From a bacterium (lineage in GTDB: Bacteria; Planctomycetota; J058; JACQDU01): DNA of 8,132 nucleotides. The translations under genes and the position numbers were made by a program. The stretch is from positions 1 to 8,132 of the forward strand of contig JACQDU010000557.1 in the NCBI GenBank assembly GCA_016200955.1, written 5' to 3'. The notes beneath the pieces were generated by a model. The model saw nothing but the letters and a program-made list of their open reading frames with translations, did no database searches and had not been told where the DNA came from. Of the stretch, positions 1 through 4,659 are shown piece by piece. The number at the start of each line of letters is the position of its first letter. Position 1 is the first letter of the stretch.

Positions 1-160
1 CGACCTCCTCGCGACCGGCGGCACCGCGGCGGCGACCTGCCGCCTCGTCGAGCGGCTCGGGGCGAAGGTCCACGCGTGCGCCTTCGCCGTCGAGCTCGGC
101 TTCCTCAAGGGCCGCTCGAAGCTCGAGGGGCGGCGCATCGTCTCTCTCGTCACTTTCTGA
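1..160 (+). CDS. apt: Adenine phosphoribosyltransferase, C-terminal fragment (cut by window edge)
   Basis: The frame starting at base 2 reads into a stop TGA at 158-160 and gives 52 residues with no start inside the window, so only the 3' end of the gene is present. The fragment opens with DLLATGGTAAATCRLVERLG, which is the end of the PRPP-binding loop of type I phosphoribosyltransferases (usual form VDDLLATGGT). It then continues with the ELGFLKGR segment that is typical of Apt rather than of Hpt or Upp. Apt converts adenine and PRPP to AMP in cytosolic purine salvage. The full protein is normally about 170-180 residues, so roughly two thirds of it lies left of the window. The next gene begins 2 nt after the stop, which suggests co-transcription. 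Xanthine phosphoribosyltransferase is a less likely alternative. The family call is firm from the motif; the exact substrate is inferred from family resemblance. Confidence 0.92.
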   Translation, partial: DLLATGGTAAATCRLVERLGAKVHACAFAVELGFLKGRSKLEGRRIVSLVTF

Positions 161-162
161 GA

Positions 163-1062
163 GTGCGCGTCTTCGTCACGGGAGCCACGGGCTTCATCGG
201 CTCTCGCGTCGTCACGTTGCTCAGGGAGCGAGGCCACGAGGTCTCGGCGCTCGCGCGCGACCCCGCCAAGGCCGAGAGGCTCGGGATCCCGCGCGAGCGG
301 ATCGTCGCCGGCGACCTCTTCGCGACGGGAAAGATGCAGCAAGCGATCCGCGGGATGGACTCCGTGCTCCACCTCGCCGCCGAGATCGCGACCCAGCGAG
401 ACGAGAAGCGCCTCTGGAAGATCGACGTCGAGGGCACCGACGCCGTCGCCGACGCCTGCGAGGGAGCGAGGCTCCGCTCCTTCGTCTTCGCGAGCACCGT
501 GGTCGTGGGAGACGCCAAGGGAGCGATCCTCCGCCCGGAGGACCCGCTCCCCGTGACGACGGCCTACGGGCGCGCGAAGCAGGAAGCCGAGCGGCGCCTC
601 AAGAAGACGGGCCTCCCCCTCGTGGTCGTGCGCCCGAGCCACGTCTACGGCCCGGGAGGCTGGTTCGGGGAGCTCGTCCGCGACCTCCGCTCCTGGAAGC
701 GCTTCCTCCCGGGAGACGGGAAGAACCTCTGGGACACGGTGCACGTGGACGACGTCGCCCTCGCGCTCGTCCTCTGCGCGGAGAAGGCGGACCCGGGCAT
801 CTTCCACGCCTGCGACGACGCGCCGATCGCCATGCGCGATTTCTTCTTTGCCACCGCCGACGCGCTCGCGGTGCCCCGGCCACGGTCGATCCCGGTCCTC
901 CTCGCGAAGGTCTTCCGCGGGAGCGGCCCGATCGACGCGGCGGTCCGGTCGGCGCGGAGCGACAACTCTCGCCTGAAGGCCCTCGGCTGGAGCCCGCGGC
1001 ATCCGAGCTCGCGCGAGGCGATCCCGGGCGTCGTGGCGGAGCTCCTTCGGACCTCTCCCTGA
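163..1062 (+). CDS. Extended SDR, NAD(P)-dependent epimerase/dehydratase family (possibly HpnA-like)
   Basis: A 299-residue protein starting at GTG 163, which puts the Rossmann strand at the N-terminus (VRVFVTGATGFIG). An in-frame start at 76 would only add an arginine-rich tail that overlaps apt. The nucleotide-binding motif GATGFIG spans residues 7-13. The catalytic pair of the SDR fold is Tyr135/Lys139 (YGRAK), with FVFAST upstream supplying the usual Ser/Thr. WDTVHVDDVA and the C-terminal LGWSPR segment are typical of extended SDRs that act on nucleotide sugars or sterol-like substrates. An Arg (ALARDP) rather than an Asp follows strand 2, which in this fold tends to go with NADP; this is inference. 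Its resemblance to hopanoid-associated epimerases is interesting because a squalene-hopene cyclase lies about 4 kb away, but it is shorter than usual HpnA (about 330) and not in the same operon. Substrate unknown. It sits 2 nt after apt, probably co-transcribed. Confidence 0.88.
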   Translation: MRVFVTGATGFIGSRVVTLLRERGHEVSALARDPAKAERLGIPRERIVAGDLFATGKMQQAIRGMDSVLHLAAEIATQRDEKRLWKIDVEGTDAVADACEGARLRSFVFASTVVVGDAKGAILRPEDPLPVTTAYGRAKQEAERRLKKTGLPLVVVRPSHVYGPGGWFGELVRDLRSWKRFLPGDGKNLWDTVHVDDVALALVLCAEKADPGIFHACDDAPIAMRDFFFATADALAVPRPRSIPVLLAKVFRGSGPIDAAVRSARSDNSRLKALGWSPRHPSSREAIPGVVAELLRTSP

Positions 1063-1101
1063 GAAAACGAGCCGGGGGGTGCCGAAACCGCATCGCGTGT
1101 C

Positions 1102-1107
1102 TAGACT
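1102..1107 (+). promoter_or_regulatory. Candidate -10 box (TAGACT) for a leaderless transcript
   Basis: TAGACT matches the TANNNT pattern and ends 6 nt before the ATG at 1114, a distance that would put transcription start at or next to the A of the ATG. There is no convincing Shine-Dalgarno sequence in front of this ATG; only AAGG lies directly next to it. A weak -35 (GTGCCG) sits 17 bp upstream. This is a short-motif call in GC-rich DNA and is tentative. Confidence 0.25.
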
Positions 1108-1113
1108 CAAGGC

Positions 1114-1476
1114 ATGAGCGCGGACGGCCAGTTCCTCTCGAAGCGCACCGGCGGCGGGTTCGACCGCCGGCCCGCGCTCGATGAGGACGAGAAGGTCACG
1201 ATCGCCTGCCGCTGCGGCGTCGTCGTGACCGTCCGCTGGAAGCACCGCGAGGCCGTGACGTGCTTCGGGTGCAAGCGCTCGTTCGCTCCCCCGCCGCACG
1301 TCGTGGGCTCGCCCTTGGTCTGGAAGCCGCAGGAGGCCAAGCGGCCCTCGCCCGCGGTCGTCGCCCGCGTGCGCCGCCGCACCGCGGTCTCCGTGCTCGT
1401 CGCCTTGCTCCTGCTCGCGCTTCTCCTCGCGTTCGGCCTCTGGCTCGCGGTCCAGGCCGGTTCGAGCGGGCCTTAG
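1114..1476 (+). CDS. Small hypothetical protein: CxC/CxxC metal-site candidate plus C-terminal membrane helix
   Basis: A 120-residue protein that I do not recognise as a named family. Residues 1-27 are polar and probably disordered. Residues 28-60 contain Cys32-x-Cys34 and Cys50-x-x-Cys53 in the context TIACRCG ... TCFGCKRSF, the layout of a small zinc-ribbon or FYDLN/MJ0042-like finger. A proline-rich linker follows (about 57-80), then a run of Arg (VRRR) and one strong hydrophobic helix at about residues 91-113, rich in Leu, Ala and Val. The positive residues before the helix suggest that the N-terminal finger stays in the cytoplasm and the protein is a C-tail-anchored inner-membrane protein. 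The reading frame is open from a clear ATG and shows strong GC at third positions. It is 51 nt after the epimerase and may be read through from it or started from its own promoter. Binding of zinc is inferred from the cysteine spacing only. Confidence 0.75.
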   Translation: MSADGQFLSKRTGGGFDRRPALDEDEKVTIACRCGVVVTVRWKHREAVTCFGCKRSFAPPPHVVGSPLVWKPQEAKRPSPAVVARVRRRTAVSVLVALLLLALLLAFGLWLAVQAGSSGP

Positions 1477-1518
1477 CAGCCGAGAGCACTCGCCCTTAGC
1501 TCCGACGAACAGGCCCGG

Positions 1519-1644
1519 CGCGGATCGCCGCCTGGCCGAGCAATTGAAGGACGGGCTGTCTGCACGCTTGCCCGAAGCGCAGGCCCGCTGCGAGAAGCGC
1601 CGCGGCACGAACGGACGTGTCGCGGATCGCCGCATGGCCGAGCA
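1519..1644. repeat. 24-bp direct repeat pair, 102 bp apart, one mismatch
   Basis: Copy 1 is at 1519-1542 and copy 2 at 1621-1644. They share the core CGGATCGCCGC(C/A)TGGCCGAGCA, with a single C-to-A change. The sequence between them has no matching third copy. Such pairs often come from a dispersed intergenic repeat family or from a partial duplication, but no other copy is seen in this window, so the family status is not shown. Confidence 0.55.
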
Positions 1645-1654
1645 GGGGGAATGC

Positions 1655-1671
1655 GGGGGGCGCAGCCCCCC
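1655..1671. other. Perfect GC stem-loop upstream of the duplicated-domain gene
   Basis: GGGGGGC (1655-1661), loop GCA (1662-1664) and GCCCCCC (1665-1671) form a perfect 7-bp all-GC stem. No T-tract follows on either strand, so it is not a classical intrinsic terminator. It ends 6 nt before the likely ribosome binding site at 1678-1684. It could slow or stop read-through from upstream, protect the 5' end of the downstream mRNA, or simply be an intergenic repeat of the common G6/C6 type. Confidence 0.5.
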
Positions 1672-1693
1672 ACAAATGGTGGAGTGAAGACTG

Positions 1694-2107
1694 GTGAAAC
1701 TTACGTCGATAGGGAAGTTGCGCCGGGGCGCACGGGGTGGGCACGTGAGCGACGATCAGGAAGACCAGGGCATCCTGAAGAAGGTCTACTTCATCAAGCG
1801 CGCCAAGCCGGGCGAGGAGCTCACGACCCTCCTCAAGAACAAGTTCAAGTCGATCGACGCCGTCCGCGACCTCATCGCGTGGTTCGAGGAAGGACGCGAC
1901 TTCGTCGTCACGCTCACCGACTGGACGCCGCCGGACCACGCCCACGGGAAGGAGCGTCGCGTCGCGATCAGCCCGTGGATCCCGCAGGCCGAGAACCACA
2001 AGAACCTGATCGACGCGATCGGGAGCATCATCTACTGGCTCGACACGGGGCGAGACTTCGACATCACGCTCACGCCGACGGACCGCTTCCAGGCGAACCT
2101 GAACTGA
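1694..2107 (+). CDS. Hypothetical protein with an internal tandem duplication (GRDFxxTLT repeats)
   Basis: A 137-residue protein from GTG 1694, which has GGTGGAG ending 9 nt upstream. An alternative GTG at 1745 (starting MSDDQEDQG, 120 residues, preceded by GGGGTGG) gives a more natural N-terminus, and I cannot decide between them. I do not recognise the family. The striking feature is an internal repeat: residues 54-75 (IDAV..LIAWFEEGRDFVVTLT) match residues 106-127 (IDAIGSIIYWLDTGRDFDITLT) with a period of 52. Each unit reads as an amphipathic helix with a Trp, a tight turn at GRDF, and a short beta strand. The linker between them holds a Pro/Trp-rich segment (SPWIPQ) that resembles DWTPPD after unit 1. 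There is no signal peptide or membrane helix, so the protein is probably cytosolic and soluble. It converges on the minus-strand Cys-rich gene, with only 15 nt between their stop codons. Function unknown. Confidence 0.82.
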   Translation: MKLTSIGKLRRGARGGHVSDDQEDQGILKKVYFIKRAKPGEELTTLLKNKFKSIDAVRDLIAWFEEGRDFVVTLTDWTPPDHAHGKERRVAISPWIPQAENHKNLIDAIGSIIYWLDTGRDFDITLTPTDRFQANLN

Positions 2108-2122
2108 GAGCCGGGCCGGAGC

Positions 2123-2950
2123 TCAGTAGTCGACGAGCATCCTCACGCCGAACCCGCGAGCCAGGAAGAGAGCTCGCAGGAACTGCTTGAGCTCCTTGAT
2201 CGTGTCGTCGTCGGTCTCGTCGGGCGCGGGGATGTCGTAGACCTGGGCCGTCTCGTGGCCGTTCTCGTCCTTGCCCACGAGCATGGCGCTTCCGGGAGGG
2301 AGGTCGCTCGCCTCGGGGACGCTCCGCTCGAGCCGGAGAGCCGAGAGCGCGAGGAGCATGATCGCCCCGTGAGAGGGAGCGAGGTGGCCCTTGCAGAAGA
2401 TCGCCTCGAGGAGCTGATCCGTCGCGAGAGGGAAGCCGAGGTCGCTCCGCGCGGGAGACGTGCGCGCCTCGAAGAACGACTCTCCCGCCGCGCGCATCTT
2501 CGAGATGTCGCCTCCGGTGATCCCGATGTTCTCGACGAAGGCGCGGAGGAGGTCGGCTCCCGGCCCGGGCTGCACGCGGGAGAGGAGCCACGACTCGCCC
2601 TTGTTCGAGAGAGGGTAGCCGACCGCTCCCATGCAGCCGAAGGCGCGGCCCGTGTTGTTCGCCGGGCACCCCTCGCACGCCGGAGCGAACTCCTCGAGCG
2701 CGGCGGCGCGGTCGAGGACCTCCTTGACCTTCACGCGGCGCGGGGCGAGGTCCCCCTCGGGGGTCCGCGCGACGAACTCGAACTCGATCTCCTCGAGCGG
2801 CCGGTCGGCCTCGCCGCGCTGTCGGAGGAGCTCGAGCGTCGCGGCCGCGCGGCTCCTGTCCTTCAGGAGCTCGAGGATCCGGTCGAGCCCCAGCGCCCGC
2901 TTGGGCTCGCAGTCGTAGTCGACGACGTAGTCGATGCCCAAGTCAGCCAC
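2123..2950 (-). CDS. Unrecognised Cys-rich protein (Cx2Cx10C motif) coupled to a Rieske protein
   Basis: A 275-residue protein if started at GTG 2950, whose codon overlaps the end of the Rieske gene by 8 nt (GTGGCTGA). A longer GTG start at 2998 (291 residues) has a GAGG at good spacing, but it adds an unlikely Trp/Arg-rich tail read from inside the Rieske gene, so I prefer 2950. I do not recognise the family. Numbering from 2950, Cys14 lies in the segment DYVVDYDCEPKRALG, and Cys92-x2-Cys95-x10-Cys106 lies in CEGCPANNTGRAFGC, followed by MGAVGYPLSNKGE. This looks like a metal or Fe-S site with perhaps the fourth ligand from Cys14 or a later Cys/His (FCKGH). The C-terminal 30 residues are acidic and then helical (KELKQFLRALFLARGFGV). 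No signal peptide or membrane helix is seen. Overlap with the Rieske gene suggests translational coupling and a shared redox role; that is inference. Confidence 0.8.
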   Translation of the reverse strand: MADLGIDYVVDYDCEPKRALGLDRILELLKDRSRAAATLELLRQRGEADRPLEEIEFEFVARTPEGDLAPRRVKVKEVLDRAAALEEFAPACEGCPANNTGRAFGCMGAVGYPLSNKGESWLLSRVQPGPGADLLRAFVENIGITGGDISKMRAAGESFFEARTSPARSDLGFPLATDQLLEAIFCKGHLAPSHGAIMLLALSALRLERSVPEASDLPPGSAMLVGKDENGHETAQVYDIPAPDETDDDTIKELKQFLRALFLARGFGVRMLVDY

Positions 2951-3305
2951 TTCCCGGGAGAGACGCGTGCGCGACCTCCCTCGCCACGACCAGGTCACCC
3001 TCGACCTCGACCCGGACCGGACGCAGCTTCTTCCCGGGACACGGCCCGTCCACGCACGCGCCGTCCTCGGGCGCGTAGCGCGCCCCGTGAGCCCGGCACG
3101 CGAGGAGCCCGGACTCGTCGAGGAACCGCGCGTCTCCCCAGTCGAGCGGCAAGCTCGCGTGACGGCAACGGTTCACGTAAGCCCGCAGCTCGCCCGAGGA
3201 GAGGCGAACGACGAAGGCCCCCTCCTCCTGGCCGTCCACGTCGATCCGAAAGGGCGCCGTCGTCCCCGGCCCGAGCTCCGAGAGGCGCACGATCGGAACG
3301 CGCAT
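2943..3305 (-). CDS. Stand-alone Rieske [2Fe-2S] ferredoxin-type protein
   Basis: A 120-residue protein from ATG 3305. Both halves of the Rieske cluster-binding motif are visible: C-x-H in VNRCRHASLPLDWGD (near residue 50) and C-x2-H in LLACRAHGARYAPEDG (near residue 70). These are followed by CVDGPCPGKKLRPVRVEVEGD, where the usual GPCPG turn and C-terminal beta strands close the domain. The two Cys and two His residues ligate the 2Fe-2S cluster. At this length, and with no membrane anchor or signal peptide, it resembles soluble Rieske ferredoxins or the NirD/BphF-like domain rather than the cytochrome bc1 subunit. No oxygenase alpha subunit, nitrite reductase or ferredoxin reductase lies nearby. 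Its only close partner is the Cys-rich protein whose GTG overlaps its stop by 8 nt. The electron donor and acceptor are unknown. The start lacks a clear SD; a promoter for a leaderless message is proposed separately. Confidence 0.9.
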   Translation of the reverse strand: MRVPIVRLSELGPGTTAPFRIDVDGQEEGAFVVRLSSGELRAYVNRCRHASLPLDWGDARFLDESGLLACRAHGARYAPEDGACVDGPCPGKKLRPVRVEVEGDLVVAREVAHASLPGSG

Positions 3306-3311
3306 GCTCGG

Positions 3312-3340
3312 ACTATGGACGTCCCGGCGAGCCCGCGCAA
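3312..3340 (-). promoter_or_regulatory. Candidate promoter of the Rieske pair, leaderless layout
   Basis: On the minus strand, TTGCGC (3340-3335) and CATAGT (3317-3312) are separated by 17 bp and resemble sigma70 -35 and -10 boxes. The -10 ends 6 nt before the ATG of the Rieske gene, so transcription would begin at about the ATG, and no SD is seen. Each hexamer matches the consensus at 3-4 of 6 positions, so this is suggestive only. Confidence 0.35.
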
Positions 3341-3374
3341 TTGGCTTGTCCCGAGCCGTGTCGAAGGCCCTTGC

Positions 3375-3403
3375 TGGACCGGAGGCCTTCCATTTCCTAG
3401 AAT
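3375..3403 (+). promoter_or_regulatory. Candidate sigma70-type promoter of the lipoprotein gene
   Basis: TGGACC (3375-3380) and TAGAAT (3398-3403) are 17 bp apart. The -10 matches TATAAT at 5 of 6 positions. The expected transcription start is near 3410, leaving a leader of about 40 nt that contains a good SD (AGGGGA, 3441-3446). It lies back to back with the candidate promoter of the Rieske gene, about 35 bp away, so one regulator could reach both. Confidence 0.4.
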
Positions 3404-3451
3404 GCGGCGGTTCCGGCAGCTCGCGCGCGGCGTGCCGGGAAGGGGAAGAAC

Positions 3452-3943
3452 ATGGGTCCTTCTGGCTCGCGGAGAGGCGCCGGAGCTGCGCTCACCGTGC
3501 TCGCGCTCGCTCTCCTTCCCGGGTGCCTCGGCTCGGAGAAGACCTACCGGCCTTACATAGGCGAGAAGCGCCCCGATCCCGAGGAGAAGGTCGACCCGAT
3601 CCAGGCCGAGGTCGCGCTCAGGTACAACGTCCCGCGCGAGGTCGACGACAACACCACCTTCATCGGGCAGTCGCGGAAGTCGGTCAACGCGATCCTCGAC
3701 ACAGTGCGCCGGAACCCGGACTCCTCCCCTCGCAACTCCTACAACACCTGGGAGGACGACATGGTCGCCGTCCTCGGCCCCCAGTCGATCAAGCGCCGCG
3801 CTCCCCGTCCTCAGCCCAAGCCCGATCGCCCCACGAAGAAGGCCAAGGAGGCGGAGGAGGAAGGCGAGGGCGGAGACAAGCCCGCCGAGAAGGGCGACAA
3901 GGACAAACCCGCCGAAGGCGACAAGGGCGAGAAGAAGGACTAG
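3452..3943 (+). CDS. Putative lipoprotein with Lys/Glu-rich low-complexity C-terminus
   Basis: A 163-residue protein from ATG 3452, with the SD AGGGGA 5 nt upstream of the start. The N-terminus is a lipoprotein signal peptide: two Arg (residues 7-8), a hydrophobic core (ALTVLALALL) and the lipobox LPGC with Cys25 as the lipidated residue. The following residues, LGSE, do not carry the Asp+2 inner-membrane retention signal of enterobacteria, so outer-membrane sorting is possible but not shown. Residues 30-110 form a small polar region (QAEVALRYNVPREVDD, then SYNTWEDDMVAVLG), and I do not recognise it. From about residue 115 the protein becomes a Pro/Lys/Glu/Gly/Asp-rich tail (for example PKPDRP, and repeated GDK motifs) ending GEKKD, probably disordered. 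Such tails may reach through the periplasm or bind peptidoglycan or a polyanion, but that is inference. It converges on an unrelated minus-strand gene. Confidence 0.82.
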   Translation: MGPSGSRRGAGAALTVLALALLPGCLGSEKTYRPYIGEKRPDPEEKVDPIQAEVALRYNVPREVDDNTTFIGQSRKSVNAILDTVRRNPDSSPRNSYNTWEDDMVAVLGPQSIKRRAPRPQPKPDRPTKKAKEAEEEGEGGDKPAEKGDKDKPAEGDKGEKKD

Positions 3944-3950
3944 GCCTCTT

Positions 3951-3972
3951 CTTGGCGCTTGGCGCCTTGGCG
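3951..3972. repeat. Three CTTGGCG repeats forming a small hairpin between convergent genes
   Basis: CTTGGCG occurs at 3951-3957, 3958-3964 and 3966-3972. Within them, GGCGC (3954-3958), loop TTG and GCGCC (3962-3966) form a perfect 5-bp stem. It lies 7 nt after the lipoprotein stop and about 40 nt from the stop of the opposing gene, so it may act as a weak two-way terminator. No strong T-run follows on the plus strand. A second, AT-rich stem (AAGAAG 3932-3937 with CTTCTT 3948-3953) overlaps the lipoprotein stop codon and could be an alternative fold. Confidence 0.35.
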
Positions 3973-4012
3973 TTCGAGCTCTCTCTTCCAGCGCCGGGCG
4001 TCCTGACGTTCT

Positions 4013-4522
4013 CTAGGCCGTCGGCCCGAGCGGCGCGAGCCGCGCCCTCACGCCGACTCCCAGGTGAGCCTCGAGCTCGCGCACGAGGACGGAGACGGCC
4101 TCGACGACCGGGCGAGCGTGCCGCGCCTCCTCCGTCGAGGGAGTGACGACGAGCACGAACGTGTGGTTGGACTCCCGGCTCGCCGGGACGAGCTCGAGCC
4201 GGATCTGGAGCTCGTCGGGATAGACCGTGCAACCGAAGGGCCCCCAGCGCTCCTCGAAGAGCGGGAACGCATCGCTCGCCGCGTAGCGCACCGCCGGCGT
4301 CGTGTAAGCGACCGATCCCGCGAGCCTGAGCTCCGCCGCCTCGAGCGCGAGGAGGAGCGCCGCCCACCGGAGCGCGGGTCGCTTCGCCGCCTGGTCCGCC
4401 GCGACGCGCGCCGCCGCGTCGAGCCGCCCCTGCCGCTGGGCCACGAGCGCCGCCCTCACGAGAGCGCGCGCCGGCTCCTCGAGCGTCGCCACCAGGATCT
4501 CGACTTCCGTCATGCGGTTCAT
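4013..4522 (-). CDS. Hypothetical protein, 169 aa, helical N-half and beta-rich C-half
   Basis: The ATG at 4522 is preceded by AGGGGGG at about 5 nt, a better site than that of the second ATG (4513), so I keep the longer start. I do not recognise a family. Residues 1-70 are Ala/Leu/Glu-rich and strongly helical (EPARALVRAALVAQRQGRLD, then LLLALEAAELRL), suggesting two or three helices. Residues 72-150 alternate polar and hydrophobic residues around FPLFEERWGPFGCTVYPDEL and QIRLELVP ... HTFVLVVTPS, which fits a beta sheet. The C-terminal segment (VVEAVSVLVRELEAHLGVG) is another helix. No signal peptide, membrane helix or metal motif is seen. Third-position GC bias and sensible protein composition support a real gene. 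It diverges from gmhA with 137 bp between the starts, and converges on the lipoprotein. Function unknown. Confidence 0.72.
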   Translation of the reverse strand: MNRMTEVEILVATLEEPARALVRAALVAQRQGRLDAAARVAADQAAKRPALRWAALLLALEAAELRLAGSVAYTTPAVRYAASDAFPLFEERWGPFGCTVYPDELQIRLELVPASRESNHTFVLVVTPSTEEARHARPVVEAVSVLVRELEAHLGVGVRARLAPLGPTA

Positions 4523-4583
4523 GCGTCCCCCCTGCGCCTTCGCGCTCCCGCGCGTAGCCGCCGCACACGGGCTTATCGGACGA

Positions 4584-4595
4584 GTTCGCCCGAAC
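4584..4595. promoter_or_regulatory. 12-bp inverted repeat, possible operator between divergent genes
   Basis: GTTCG-CC-CGAAC has perfect 5-bp arms around a 2-bp centre and sits in the divergent region between the 169-aa gene and gmhA. It lies about 19 bp upstream of the candidate -35 box of gmhA, which suits a regulator site. It is the reverse arrangement of a Gram-positive LexA box (GAAC-N4-GTTC), so I do not call it LexA. A single short palindrome in GC-rich DNA can be chance. Confidence 0.25.
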
Positions 4596-4613
4596 CTTTA
4601 AGGGGAGACGAGG

Positions 4614-4641
4614 CTGAAACGCGAAAAGAAGCTGCTATCCT
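4614..4641 (+). promoter_or_regulatory. Candidate promoter of gmhA
   Basis: CTGAAA (4614-4619) and TATCCT (4636-4641) are spaced by 16 bp in a locally less GC-rich patch. The expected start of transcription, near 4648, would leave a leader of only about 12 nt, and this overlaps the SD (GGGAGAG, 4648-4654), so translation from this transcript would be borderline. An upstream promoter is a real alternative. Confidence 0.3.
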
Positions 4642-4659
4642 CGTCCCGGGAGAGAAACG

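Larger units (their letters stand above)
1477..1693. other. Gene-free stretch with a short direct repeat and a GC hairpin
   Basis: About 217 bases lie between the stop of the small membrane protein and the GTG of the next gene. I see no convincing gene in it on either strand. Several frames stay open here, but only because of high GC; the residue content (Arg/Pro/Ala/Gly) does not look like a protein. The stretch holds a 24-bp direct repeat and a 7-bp perfect hairpin, both listed separately. The likely SD of the next gene, GGTGGAG, is at 1678-1684. Confidence 0.6.

Noticed and set aside
1496..1999. Minus-strand frame covering the 1519-1644 repeats
   Set aside because: It overlaps the better-supported duplicated-domain gene; its repeated AAIR peptides only reflect the DNA direct repeat.
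2108..2124. Possible terminator (GAGC...GCTC) between convergent genes
   Set aside because: Only a 4-bp stem with an internal mismatch and no T-run; too weak to support.
2255..3400. Long plus-strand frame opposite the Cys-rich and Rieske genes
   Set aside because: It is antisense to two genes with recognisable protein motifs, and its Arg/Glu/Pro-rich composition is not protein-like.
4584..4595. LexA/SOS box
   Set aside because: The arms are in the opposite order (GTTC...GAAC) from the CGAAC-N4-GTTCG box, and no SOS gene is next to it.
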